DNA from: Streptomyces ardesiacus
Lineage (GTDB): Bacteria > Actinomycetota > Actinomycetes > Streptomycetales > Streptomycetaceae
Reading direction: 5' to 3'
Length of the DNA stretch: 64,000 nucleotides
NCBI RefSeq assembly: GCF_003112575.1
Contig: NZ_BEWC01000005.1
Coordinates: 186,001 to 250,000 of the forward strand
The position numbers and the translations under genes are program-made. Below the pieces are notes generated by a model that was not told the origin of the DNA, ran no database searches, and saw only the letters and a list, made by a program, of their open reading frames with translations. Below, piece after piece: positions 52,056 through 61,896 of the stretch; the stretch's first letter is position 1; every line of letters begins with the position of its first letter.

Positions 52056-53253
52056 GGCGTGCTCCCGCCGCGGTCGCCCGGCGCCGCGGGCGGTGGACCC
52101 GGACGACCCGGGCGCGGCGCCGGACTCCCCCGTGCTCGCAGGAGCGGAAGGTGGCCCAGCAGCCCGCCAGGACCAGGGCGAACACCGGCAGCCACAGGAG
52201 CCGCGCCGCGACCCAGTCCAGGCCGTCGGGGAGCGTGTGGAGGCCGGGCAGACGGCCCGCGAGGAGACCGGTGGCCGTGGTCGCCATCAGTGCCGTCTGG
52301 TGCCAGAGGAAGACCGTCATCGCGGAGAGGTTGACCAGCGCGACCCCGGCCCAGGCCACGGGACGCCGCATCGCGCGGCGCAGCCGCTCACGCAGGAGCA
52401 GGGCGAGCCCGCACTGGGCCAGGCCGAAGGTGACGGCGGCCAGGGTCGGCGGGTTGAGGTTCGACACGGGCGCCCCGGGGACACCGACCATCGACGCCGG
52501 GTAGCCCGCCCAGGCGACGAGCGCCGCGGTGGCCGCCGCGCCGCCGGCCAGCAGGAACCAGCCGGCGCGGCGCCGGTCCAGTTCGCCGCGGGTCCAGGCG
52601 GCGCCGAGGGTGTAGGGGACCAGCCAGCCGGCCGCGAGGTTGACCCAGCCGAGCCAGGACGGGGCGCCGAGTCCGAAGCGCAGCAGGTCTGTGTGGAGGA
52701 CGACGACCAGCGGCCAGAGCGGGTGCAGCCGGGTCAGCAACGGCGTCGCCGCGGTCAGCGCGGCGAAGACCAGCAGGAACCACATCGGGGACAGCGCCAG
52801 CTTCACCAGCGTGTGGACGGTCACGAAGTCCGCGCCGGTCAGCAGGAGCAGAGCGGCCGTCACCGTCCACAGGCCGAGGACGGCCAGGACCGGCCGGAAG
52901 AGCCGGGACAGCCGGGCACCCAGCCACCGGCCGTAGGACTCCCCGCGAGCGCGGGCCGACGCGTATCCACGCGTGGCGACATGCCCGCCGACCAGGAAGA
53001 ACACGGCGAGGGTCTGGAAGACCCAGGAGACGGGGGCCATCCGGGGCATGCCCTGGAGCGGGCTGGCCGCGTGCAGGCCGGTGCCGTCGGCGACCAGGGC
53101 CGTCACCAGCCAGTGCCCGAGTACCACTCCGAGGATGGCGACGGCGCGCAGGGCGTCCACGGCACGGTCCCGCTCGGCGGGTGTGGCGGCGTCGACGCGG
53201 GCGGCGGCGGCACGCAGCGCGCCGCGCGGGAGCGCGGGGGCCGGGTCAGCCAT
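52048..53253 (-). CDS. membrane acyltransferase family 3 protein
   Basis: 401 residues. VDALRAVAILGVVLGHWLVTA (about 33-53) with the conserved Arg and His of acyltransferase 3 (OafA-like) proteins, and about ten hydrophobic helices. Such enzymes move acyl groups onto extracytoplasmic sugars, peptides or lipids. Overlaps by eight bases both the upstream hydrolase gene and the downstream kinase gene; the tight overlap implies a shared pathway, perhaps membrane or envelope modification sensed by the kinase. Confidence 0.88.
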   Translation of the reverse strand: MADPAPALPRGALRAAAARVDAATPAERDRAVDALRAVAILGVVLGHWLVTALVADGTGLHAASPLQGMPRMAPVSWVFQTLAVFFLVGGHVATRGYASARARGESYGRWLGARLSRLFRPVLAVLGLWTVTAALLLLTGADFVTVHTLVKLALSPMWFLLVFAALTAATPLLTRLHPLWPLVVVLHTDLLRFGLGAPSWLGWVNLAAGWLVPYTLGAAWTRGELDRRRAGWFLLAGGAAATAALVAWAGYPASMVGVPGAPVSNLNPPTLAAVTFGLAQCGLALLLRERLRRAMRRPVAWAGVALVNLSAMTVFLWHQTALMATTATGLLAGRLPGLHTLPDGLDWVAARLLWLPVFALVLAGCWATFRSCEHGGVRRRARVVRVHRPRRRATAAGARHV

Positions 53254-54235
53254 GGGTCACCTCCGTGGTCTGGCCCAGGACGATCCGGGCCAGGTTCGTC
53301 AGGGAGCGGGAGCCGGTGTCGAAGTAGTCGCTGTGGCCGCCGTCGCCTGCGTCGAAGACCCGGGCGCCGAAGTCCGGGGAGACCGGGTCGGTGCCGAAGC
53401 CGACGGTGGTGCCGAACAGGCCGACGCCGACGTGCGGAACGTGCTCCACCCAGTCGTCGGCGCCCCGCCCCGCCCATATCCGGGCCTCGGTGTGCAGGCC
53501 GGCGGCGGTGTCCGAGCCGGTGCCGGGGCTGCCGACCAGGGCGATGTCGGAGACGGCCAGGCCGTGGGCGGCGCGGGCGCAGACCACCGAGCCGTAGGAG
53601 TGGCACAGGAGGGAGAGGTGCGTGTCGGGGCCGGTGACGCGGCGCAGGTCGGCGACCAGGTCGCGCAGCCCGGGGGCGGCCCCGTCGGCGCGGTCGGTCG
53701 TGACGACGGTGGTGCTGACGGTGCCCGGTGTCGCGTAGCCCAGCCAGGCCACGACGGCGGTGCGCGTCCCCGCGGGGGCCTCGGCGACGAGCTGCCGGTG
53801 CAGGGCGAGGGCGGCGGCGCGAAACCGGCCGTAGGTGTCGATGCCGGTGTCGGAGCCCGGGACCAGCACGGCGACGCGGTCGGCGCGCGCCAGGTCGCCG
53901 AGGACCTCGGTGACCAGCCCCGCGCCCCGGCCGTCGAAGGCGAGGAGACGGCGGGACCGGTCGGCCAGCGAACGGTCCGCCGCCGCGCGGTCGTGGTCGC
54001 CGTGGTCGGCGGCCATCCGGGCGGCCCGCTCCGCGTTGGCCCGGTTGGCGGCGTAGGCCTCCTCCAGCGTGGCCGCCGTCGGTGCCGCGAGCACGGCGGG
54101 GGCCGGGGCGGGGATCTGGGGCCGCGCGGCGCCGGACAGGGGAAACACCACGGCGCCGGTGATGAGTGCGGCGCAACCGGCGCGGCGCCATCGGCCCACC
54201 CGTCGCCGCCAACGTACCGTCGTCCCCGGCCTCAT
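53246..54235 (-). CDS. DUF1023 alpha/beta-hydrolase, secreted or anchored
   Basis: 329 residues from ATG 54235. N-terminal signal helix (CAALITGAVVFPLSG, about 20-36), helical segment with AYAANRANAERAARM, then the DUF1023 hydrolase: GDLARADRVAVLVPGSDTG, nucleophile Ser in LLCHSYGSVVCARA, and a final GHSDYFDTGS His. Family members are extracytoplasmic esterase/lipase-like proteins of actinobacteria. It is first in the operon with the acyltransferase and two-component system 2. Confidence 0.9.
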   Translation of the reverse strand: MRPGTTVRWRRRVGRWRRAGCAALITGAVVFPLSGAARPQIPAPAPAVLAAPTAATLEEAYAANRANAERAARMAADHGDHDRAAADRSLADRSRRLLAFDGRGAGLVTEVLGDLARADRVAVLVPGSDTGIDTYGRFRAAALALHRQLVAEAPAGTRTAVVAWLGYATPGTVSTTVVTTDRADGAAPGLRDLVADLRRVTGPDTHLSLLCHSYGSVVCARAAHGLAVSDIALVGSPGTGSDTAAGLHTEARIWAGRGADDWVEHVPHVGVGLFGTTVGFGTDPVSPDFGARVFDAGDGGHSDYFDTGSRSLTNLARIVLGQTTEVTHG

Positions 54236-54589
54236 GGCCTCTCCCCTCCGGCGCGGCCGCCCATCGGACGCGTCTGCAGGGGAAGTTATGAATCGGGCCG
54301 GGTAACCCGCGTCCCGCCAGGGAACTCACCTGGCGAGTAGCTCTCAGGTATTACGGGTACGACGGGCACCACCGCCCGGCCGACGGCCACATGCCTGTCC
54401 GTCGGCCCGCCTGCCCGTGGGACCGCCTGCCCGCCTGCCCGTAGGACCGCCTGCCCGAAGGACCGCAGGACCGTCCGCCCATCGGCCCGCCGCCCGTAGG
54501 ACGACCCGCCGACCCGCCGACCCATCGGCCCATCAACCCGTCGGCCCATCAATCCGTCGGCCCGTCGACCCGTCGGCCGACCGCGCGGC
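54236..54589. other. low-complexity gap, no gene
   Basis: Contains many degenerate copies of short words such as GCCCGTAGGACC, GACCCGCCGACC and CCCATCGGCCC between 54410 and 54585, repeated in tandem. The open frames here are by-products of this repetition. No gene, and no standard hairpin that I can pick out. Confidence 0.65.
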
Positions 54590-55495
54590 TCACCAGGCCA
54601 GCTGCGCGATCTCCTCCGCCACCACCGCGCACGCGTCCGCCGCCGGGTCGATCAGCGGGTAGTGGCCGACGTCCTCCAGCAGCGTCACCCCCACCACCTC
54701 CCCGGCCTTGGCCGCCGCGTCGGCGTACGCCTCGGCGACCGCCTGGGGGACGTCCACGTCGGCGCGGCCCTGCACGAGGGTCGTCGCGATGCCGGTGGGG
54801 AGCAGCAGAGCGGGGTCGGCATACGGCCGCCGCTCGGCGAACAGCTCGCCGCCCCCGAGCAGTTGGCGCGCCGCCCCGCCGCACACGCCGAGCTTGTCGG
54901 CGACCTCGAAGTCGGCGATCGGCGCGAGGGCGACCACGCCCCGCAGGGGCGCCGGGCGGCCGGTGCGCCACGGGGCGTCGGCGGGCAGCAGGTGCCGGGC
55001 GGCGGCCCACAGCGCGAGGTGGCCGCCGGCGGAGTGGCCGGTGAGCACCATGCGACGGGCGTCGGCCCGCGGCAGGTGGTGCCGGACCAGTTCCGGGAGC
55101 GCGTCCAGCGCGGCGGCCACGTCGTCGAACGTGTCGGGCCAGCGCCCAGCGACAGGATCCCCGGAGTCCGTCGCGGCACCGGCCCCCTCCGCCCCGCGCC
55201 GGTACTCCACACTGGCCACGGCGAAGCCCCGCCGGGCCAGGAAACCGGCGAACGGGCTGATGTGACGCCGGTCGTACGGAGCGCGCCACGAGCCTCCGTG
55301 CAGGACCACCACGACGGGAGCGGCCTCGCCCGGACCCGCGCCGTCGCGTGGCGCGTAGAAGTCGATCACCTGGTCGGGGTGGTCGCCGTAACCGGCGGTG
55401 GAGTCGGGCTCGACCGCCGGGTGGGAGAAGGCCGACTTCTCCTCCGCCGCGTCCCTCGCGGCAGCGGTGCCCGGTTCTGCGGCGGCGTCCGGCAT
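54590..55495 (-). CDS. kynB: alpha/beta-hydrolase, candidate kynurenine formamidase
   Basis: 301 residues from ATG 55495 (GAGAGG six bases upstream; TTG 55501 also possible). HGGSW oxyanion motif at 66-70, nucleophile Ser155 in GHSAGGH, acid in GRADVDVP and His in DVGHYPLID: an AFMID-like formamidase/esterase. It follows kynureninase (166-base gap) and tryptophan dioxygenase on the same strand, and supplies the missing middle step: N-formylkynurenine to kynurenine. The gene triplet is known in S. coelicolor for conversion of tryptophan to anthranilate. The symbol is by function, not by kynB family. Confidence 0.82.
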   Translation of the reverse strand: MPDAAAEPGTAAARDAAEEKSAFSHPAVEPDSTAGYGDHPDQVIDFYAPRDGAGPGEAAPVVVVLHGGSWRAPYDRRHISPFAGFLARRGFAVASVEYRRGAEGAGAATDSGDPVAGRWPDTFDDVAAALDALPELVRHHLPRADARRMVLTGHSAGGHLALWAAARHLLPADAPWRTGRPAPLRGVVALAPIADFEVADKLGVCGGAARQLLGGGELFAERRPYADPALLLPTGIATTLVQGRADVDVPQAVAEAYADAAAKAGEVVGVTLLEDVGHYPLIDPAADACAVVAEEIAQLAW

Positions 55496-55661
55496 GCTCA
55501 ACCTCTCAGCGACGAAACCATGTTGGCGGACCGGGGGAAGGAAATCGGCCGTCGGCGGGACGTTATCAGGCCGGTGACGTGCGCGGACACGGGGATGTGA
55601 CGCTGGGTGAGGGCCGGAACGGCTCGTCCGGCCCCCACCCGCGGCTCGCCGGGGCCGCGGT

Positions 55662-56987
55662 TCAGCCGGCCAGCGTCCGCGCCAGCACCCGCGCCGCCCG
55701 CTCCACGTCCGCGAAGCCGACGTACAGCGGGGTGAAGCCGAAGCGCAGCACGTCGGGGGCGCGGTAGTCGCCGACCACCCCGCGCTCGATCAGCCGCTTC
55801 ATCACCTCGCCGGCGTCGTCGCAGCGCAGCGCGACCTGGCTGCCCCGCTCGGCGTGCGCCGCCGGGGTCACGGACTCCACGCGGCCGTCCGGGACGTAGG
55901 CCCCGACGCAGCGCAGGAAGAAGTCCGTCAGCGCCAGCGACTTGGCCCGCACCGCCGCCACCGAGACCCCCTCCTCGTCCCACACGTCCAGTGCCGCCTC
56001 CAGGGCGAGCAGGGAGAGGATGTCCGGCGTGCCGACCCGGCCCCGCACCGCGCCGGAGGCCGGGGCGTAGTCGGAGCGCATGCCGAACGGCTCGGCGTGC
56101 GAGTTCCAGCCCGGCAGCGGGGAGTCGAAGCGATGCTGGAGGTCGCGGCGCACGTACAGGTAGGCGGGCGAACCGGGGCCGCCGTTGAGGTACTTGTAGG
56201 TGCAGCCGACCGCCAGGTCCACGCGGTGCTCGTCCAGCCCGACCGGCAGCGCGCCCGCGCTGTGGCACAGGTCCCAGACGATGTACGCCCCCGCCTGGTG
56301 CGCCGCGGCCGTGAGCGCAGGCAGGTCGTGCAGCCGGCCCGTGCGGTAGTCGACGTGGTTGAGCAGCACGGCCGCGGTACGGCCGCCCCGGTCCGCCAGC
56401 ACCGACGGCACCTCGGCCGGGGTCACCGGACGCAGGGTGCAGCCCGTCATCCGGGCGGCCGACTCGGCGATGTACCCGTCCGTGGGGAAGGTGGTGGCGT
56501 CGACGAGGATCTCGTCCCGGACCGGACCGGGACCGCCGGGCCCGCCTGTCCCATCGGTCCAGCCTGCCCCATCGGTCCCGCCTGTCCCGCCGGTCCCGCC
56601 TGTCCCGCCGGTCCCGACGGGCCCGCCCTCACCGTCCTCCCGCGCCATGCGCACCGCGGCGACGAGCGCCTTGAAGACGTTGACGCTGGTCGAGTCGCCG
56701 ACGACGACCTGTCCGGCCGCCGCGCCGACCAGCGGGGCGATCCGGTCGCCGATCCGCTCGGGGGCGGTCCACCAGCCGCTCTCCTCCCAGGACCGGATGC
56801 GCAGCTCGCCCCACTGGCGCCGTACGACGTCCGCCACGCGCGCGGGGACGTGCGCGGGAAGGGCGCCCAGTGAGTTGCCGTCGAGGTAGGTCACGTCGTC
56901 CAGGACGAACCGCTCGCGCACCGCCGCCAGCGCGTCGGCGGCGTCCAGTCGTTCCGCCTCGCCCGCGAGGCCCGTCGGCTCAGACAT
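55662..56987 (-). CDS. kynU: kynureninase
   Basis: 441 residues from ATG 56987. PLP lysine Lys265 in VGCTYKYLNGGPGSPAYLYV, Asp239 in VWDLCHSAGALPV. It splits kynurenine into anthranilate and alanine. Residues 119-156 form a Gly/Thr/Pro-rich insertion (GTGGTGGTGG ...) encoded by simple repeats (about 56520-56635) that the usual enzyme lacks; it should loop out between two strands. The gene overlaps tryptophan 2,3-dioxygenase by eight bases. Confidence 0.94.
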   Translation of the reverse strand: MSEPTGLAGEAERLDAADALAAVRERFVLDDVTYLDGNSLGALPAHVPARVADVVRRQWGELRIRSWEESGWWTAPERIGDRIAPLVGAAAGQVVVGDSTSVNVFKALVAAVRMAREDGEGGPVGTGGTGGTGGTGGTDGAGWTDGTGGPGGPGPVRDEILVDATTFPTDGYIAESAARMTGCTLRPVTPAEVPSVLADRGGRTAAVLLNHVDYRTGRLHDLPALTAAAHQAGAYIVWDLCHSAGALPVGLDEHRVDLAVGCTYKYLNGGPGSPAYLYVRRDLQHRFDSPLPGWNSHAEPFGMRSDYAPASGAVRGRVGTPDILSLLALEAALDVWDEEGVSVAAVRAKSLALTDFFLRCVGAYVPDGRVESVTPAAHAERGSQVALRCDDAGEVMKRLIERGVVGDYRAPDVLRFGFTPLYVGFADVERAARVLARTLAG

Positions 56988-57795
56988 ACGACCGCGCCGT
57001 CCACAGCTCGGGGAACACGTTGCCCCGGGCCCGCTTCTCCAGCCAGGCCACGCCCGCGGAACCGCCCGTGCCGGTCTTGGCGCCCATCGCGCGGCGGGTG
57101 GCGACCAGGTGGTCGTTGCGCCAGCGCCACACCAGCTCGGCGACGTCGGTGAGGGCCTCGCCGAGGCGGGCCAGCTCGCCGTTCTGGTCGCCGGAGTAGA
57201 CCGCGGTCCAGGCGGCCTCCACCTCGGGGGACGCCTCGTACTTCTGGGTGACGTCGCGCCGGAGCACGGCGTCCGGGATGTCGTACCCGCGCCGGGCCAG
57301 CAGCCGGACCACCTCGTCGTACAGGCTCGGCTCGTGCAGCGCCTTCTCCAGTTCCGCGTGGACGCGGGGGGCGCCGCGGTGCGGGACGAGCATGGACGCG
57401 GACTTGTCGCCGAGCAGGAACTCCAGGCGGCGGTACATCGCCGACTGGAAGCCGGAGCCCTCGCCGAGGGCGGACCGGTAGGAGTTGAACTGGGCGGGGG
57501 TGAGCTGCCCCAGGGGAGTCCACGAGGCGTTGAGCGCCTCCAGCTCCCGCACGGAGCGCTTGAGCGCGTCGGTCGCCACCGGGACCCGGTCCTCGCGCAG
57601 GGCGCGGGCGGCGGTCTCCCACTCGTGGACGATGACGGTGAACCACAGCTCCATGACCTGGGTCGTGACCAGGAAGACCATCTCTCCGGGGTCGTCGGAG
57701 AGGGTGTGCTGGAGGTGGGTGAGCACGTCCGCCTTGACGTAGTCCTCGTACGGCGTGCTGCCCTCGAAGTCGAGATTCGGGGCGTCGTGGGACAT
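56980..57795 (-). CDS. kynA: tryptophan 2,3-dioxygenase
   Basis: 271 residues from ATG 57795. TDO motifs: YEDYVKADVL, GFQSAMYRRLEFLLG (115-129), haem-ligand His229 in RWRNDHLVATRR and the substrate loop GTGGSAGV (242-249). At the active-site position where most TDOs have His-Gln, this protein has Thr45-Gln46. It opens tryptophan to N-formylkynurenine with O2 and haem. First gene of the operon; overlaps kynureninase by eight bases. Confidence 0.95.
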   Translation of the reverse strand: MSHDAPNLDFEGSTPYEDYVKADVLTHLQHTLSDDPGEMVFLVTTQVMELWFTVIVHEWETAARALREDRVPVATDALKRSVRELEALNASWTPLGQLTPAQFNSYRSALGEGSGFQSAMYRRLEFLLGDKSASMLVPHRGAPRVHAELEKALHEPSLYDEVVRLLARRGYDIPDAVLRRDVTQKYEASPEVEAAWTAVYSGDQNGELARLGEALTDVAELVWRWRNDHLVATRRAMGAKTGTGGSAGVAWLEKRARGNVFPELWTARSYV

Positions 57796-57900
57796 CGCTG
57801 TCTCCTGATGTGCACTTCGGGTAGCGGTCCGCCCTGCCGTTACCGGCACGGGGCCCCGGTCCCCAACGGCATCCTCCGCAATCGTCGCAGGAAACCGCAA

Positions 57901-57927
57901 GGCCCGCCCGCGCACGGCGGACGGGCC
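57901..57927 (-). terminator. imperfect hairpin between DUF3151 gene and kyn operon
   Basis: GGCCCG (57901-57906) pairs with CGGGCC (57922-57927) with extra inner G/C pairs, just past the DUF3151 stop. Likely ends that transcript before the kyn operon promoter. Confidence 0.45.
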
Positions 57928-57940
57928 GGAAACACGCGGG

Positions 57941-58354
57941 TCAGCCCAGCACCTCGGCCGCGCTGGGCGAGGAGTCCTTCAGGAACTCGCTGCAGCGCTC
58001 GTACTCCTCCTTCTCGCCGATCGCCTGGGCGGCGCGGGCGAGGGCGTGCAGGGCGCGCAGGAAGCCGCGGTTCGGCTCGTGCTCCCAGGGCACCGGGCCG
58101 TGGCCCTTCCAGCCGCTGCGGCGCAGGGCGTCGAGGCCGCGGTGGTAGCCCGTACGGGCGTACGCGTACGACTCCACGACGCTGCCGCGCTCGAACGCCT
58201 CGTCGGCCAGCCGGGCCCAGGCGAGCGAGGACGTCGGGTACTTCGCGGCGACGTCGGCGGGGGAGGTGCCGCCCGCCAGCAGCTCGCGCGGCCCGGGGTC
58301 GTCGGGGAGGTGGGTCGGGGGCGGTCCCCCGAGAAGGTTCTCGTGAATGGCCAT
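57941..58354 (-). CDS. DUF3151 domain protein
   Basis: 137 residues from ATG 58354. MAIHENLLGGPPPTHLP, then KYPTSSLAWARLADEAFERG and GWKGHGPVPWEHEPNRGFLRAL are DUF3151 hallmarks; two TPR-like helix pairs appear in the middle. Conserved in actinobacteria, always near fba and purine genes, function unknown. Confidence 0.92.
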   Translation of the reverse strand: MAIHENLLGGPPPTHLPDDPGPRELLAGGTSPADVAAKYPTSSLAWARLADEAFERGSVVESYAYARTGYHRGLDALRRSGWKGHGPVPWEHEPNRGFLRALHALARAAQAIGEKEEYERCSEFLKDSSPSAAEVLG

Positions 58355-58469
58355 GGGACAAGTCTGCGGCATGGGCCGGGGGCGGCCGGACGGGTCCCGC
58401 CGGTGCGACGGGGCGCGTTCCCGGGGGGCGCGTTGTCGGCTGGGGAGGCGTGGTCGGCTGCGGGTGCGT

Positions 58470-58634
58470 TGCGGCTGGTCGCGCAGTTCCCCGCGGCTGC
58501 TTTGCGACCGCGGGTGCGCTGTGGCTGGACGCGCAGTTCCCCGCGCCCCTTGGAGGCATGAACCCGGTCGTCGGCTCACACGGCACTCCGCGTCTGGTCG
58601 CGCAGGTCTTCGCGCCCGTTGGGCGCGGGCGTGG
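58470..58634. repeat. GCGCAGTTCCCCGCG-type dispersed repeats
   Basis: Two good copies (near 58479 and 58531) and a third degenerate copy (58597) of the unit GGTCGCGCAGTTCCCCGCG, a common Streptomyces intergenic motif. They follow the stop of the DHA2 gene. No gene in 58355-58634. Confidence 0.6.
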
Positions 58635-60089
58635 CTAGGCGGTGTGCTCTCCCTCCAGGGGTGGCACCGTCACCGAGCCGTGCGTGCGGCACTCGGGCCG
58701 GGCGCAGTCCGGGGCCGGGCGGCGCACCGTCGTGAAGGCGATCACGGAGCCCGCGACCAGGACACCGGCGCAGATCAGCATCGCCGGTCCGAACGCGTCG
58801 TCGAACGCCCGGGGCGACCGGTAGGCCTCCTCCCCCATGCCGGTGAGCAGCGGCAGTGCGGCGACCGCGACGAGCCCCGCCGCACGGGCCGCCGCGTTGT
58901 TGATGCCGCTGGCGAGCCCGGCGCGCGCGGTGTCCACGGCGGCCAGCACGCTCGCCGTCAGCGGCGCGACCAGCGTGACCATGCCGAGGCCGAGCACCAC
59001 CAGGGCGGGCAGCACGTCGGCCACGTAGGAGGCGCCCGGGCCGACCCGCAGCATCAGCACCATCCCGGCGGCGCACAGCAGCGGGCCGACGGTCAGCTGG
59101 AGGCGCGGCCCGAGGTGCTCGGCGAGTGCGCCCGAGCGGGCGGAGAGCAGCAGCATCAGGACGGTGGTCGGCAGCAGGGCCGTACCCGCGGCCAGCGCGG
59201 ACCAGCCGACGACGACCTGGAGCTGGAGCGCGGCGAGGAAGAAGAAGCCGCCGAAGGCCGCGTACACGCACAGGGTGACCACGTTGACCGACGTGAACTG
59301 GCGGGAGGAGAAGACGTCCAGCGGCATCATCGGGTCCTTTCCGCGCCGCTCGACGAGGACGAAGGCCACGGCGGCCACCGCTCCGGCCACCGCGCTGACC
59401 GCCACCGCCCAGGACGCCGTACGGGCCTCGATCAGCGCGTACGTGAGCAGCGCCAGGGCCGCCGCGCACAGGGCGGCGCCGAGCACGTCGAAGCGCGTGT
59501 GGGCGCGCTCGTCCGAGGACTCCGGTACGTGCCGCAGCGCGATCGGGGCGCACAGCAGCGCCAGCGGGACGTTGAGCAGGAAGACCCAGCGCCAGCCCGC
59601 GCCGTCCACGAGCCAGCCCCCGAGGAATGGCCCCACGGCCGCGCCGACGCCCCCGAACCCCGACCACAGGCCCACCGCCCGGCCTCGGTCGTCGGCGTGG
59701 AAGGAGGCCTGGATGAGGGCGAGCGAACCGGGCGTGAGCAGCGCGCCACCGACACCCTGGAGGGCGCGGGCGGTGACCAGCACACCGGCGTTCGGGGCGA
59801 GGCCGCACAGCAGGGACGCGGCGGCGAACCACAGCACGCCGAGGACGAAGATGCGGCGGCGGCCGAACCGGTCGCCGAGGGCGCCGCCGAGGAGGATCAG
59901 CCCGGCCAGCGTGACCATGTAGGCGTTGACGGTCCACTGCAGGGCGGCGAGGTCGGCGCCGAGGTCGCGGCCGATGTGGGGCAGCGCGACGTTGACGACG
60001 GTCGAGTCCAGCAGCGCCATGCTGGAGCCGAGGACGGTGGTCAGCAGGATCCACTTGCCCTGCGACGAGGCCAGCCGGACATCGGGCAT
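58635..60089 (-). CDS. DHA2-family MFS drug/proton antiporter
   Basis: 484 residues from ATG 60089. About 14 membrane helices; LDSTVVNVALPHIGRDLGA (motif D1), LGGALGDRFGRRRIF (motif A) and GSLALIQASF with GVGGALLTPG (motif C) are the EmrB/QacA signatures. It exports drugs or metabolites with proton influx. The last 30 residues (CARPECRTHGSVTVPPLEG) hold two Cys and a His and are cytoplasmic. Starts 17 bases past the terminator of fba. Confidence 0.93.
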   Translation of the reverse strand: MPDVRLASSQGKWILLTTVLGSSMALLDSTVVNVALPHIGRDLGADLAALQWTVNAYMVTLAGLILLGGALGDRFGRRRIFVLGVLWFAAASLLCGLAPNAGVLVTARALQGVGGALLTPGSLALIQASFHADDRGRAVGLWSGFGGVGAAVGPFLGGWLVDGAGWRWVFLLNVPLALLCAPIALRHVPESSDERAHTRFDVLGAALCAAALALLTYALIEARTASWAVAVSAVAGAVAAVAFVLVERRGKDPMMPLDVFSSRQFTSVNVVTLCVYAAFGGFFFLAALQLQVVVGWSALAAGTALLPTTVLMLLLSARSGALAEHLGPRLQLTVGPLLCAAGMVLMLRVGPGASYVADVLPALVVLGLGMVTLVAPLTASVLAAVDTARAGLASGINNAAARAAGLVAVAALPLLTGMGEEAYRSPRAFDDAFGPAMLICAGVLVAGSVIAFTTVRRPAPDCARPECRTHGSVTVPPLEGEHTA

Positions 60090-60105
60090 GTCCCCAGGTA
60101 TACAG

Positions 60106-60134
60106 CGAGCCCGGCGCGGAGGGCGCCGGGCTCG
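60106..60134 (-). terminator. 12-bp perfect hairpin after fba
   Basis: CGAGCCCGGCGC (60106-60117), five-base loop, GCGCCGGGCTCG (60123-60134), about 27 bases past the fba stop and before the transporter start. Confidence 0.8.
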
Positions 60135-60160
60135 TGCGTACGGTCGTGTCGACCCGGGTG

Positions 60161-61192
<1,032 letters not shown>

Positions 61193-61337
61193 CTGTCCGC
61201 TCCTTGTATGTGCGGGTGGGCGTGTTGGTGCTTATGGCCCTGACCTAGGACTGGGGGGCGACGTCATCGTCGGCCCCATCCTTCCAGACCGGACGGGAAT
61301 ACCCGAGTGGACCCCGGCCCCGTCTCGGCCCCTGGTC

Positions 61338-61886
61338 TCAGTCCAGGCCCAGCTCGTCCTTGTCGTAGGCGTACAGGTACGGCACGCCGGCGCCGTCCTG
61401 GATCTTCTCGCCGGCCCCGGTCGCCCGGTCGACGATCGTCACGACGGCGACCACCTCGGCACCGGCCTCGCGCACGGCCTCGACGGCGGCGAGCGGGGTG
61501 CCGCCGGTGGTGGAGGTGTCCTCGACGACCAGGACGCGGCGGCCCTTGATGTCGGGACCCTCGACGCGCCGCTGCATGCCGTGGGTCTTGGCGGTCTTGC
61601 GGACCACGAACGCGTCCAGCGTGCGGCCGCGCGCCGCGGCGGCGTGCAGCATGGCCCCGGCGACCGGGTCGGCGCCCAGCGTCATCCCGCCCACCGCGTC
61701 GTACTCGAGGTCGGCGGTCAGGTCGAGCAGCACCTGCCCGACCAGCGGCGCGGCCTCGCCGTCCAGGGTGATGCGGCGCAGGTCGACGTAGTAGTCGGCC
61801 TCCAGGCCCGAGGAGAGGGTCACCTTGCCGTGCACCACGGCCTTGTCCTTGATCTGCTGCAGCAGCGCGCCGCGTACGTCCGTCAT
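61338..61886 (-). CDS. pyrE: orotate phosphoribosyltransferase
   Basis: 182 residues from ATG 61886. PRPP motif VVEDTSTTGGT (120-130), substrate loop KTAKTHGMQRRVEG (97-110) and beginning KVTLSSGLEADYYVDLR are PyrE hallmarks. It makes orotidine 5'-phosphate in pyrimidine synthesis. Upstream the aldose epimerase gene ends 10 bases before it, so the two are likely cotranscribed. Confidence 0.96.
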   Translation of the reverse strand: MTDVRGALLQQIKDKAVVHGKVTLSSGLEADYYVDLRRITLDGEAAPLVGQVLLDLTADLEYDAVGGMTLGADPVAGAMLHAAAARGRTLDAFVVRKTAKTHGMQRRVEGPDIKGRRVLVVEDTSTTGGTPLAAVEAVREAGAEVVAVVTIVDRATGAGEKIQDGAGVPYLYAYDKDELGLD

Positions 61887-61896
61887 GTACGCCAGC

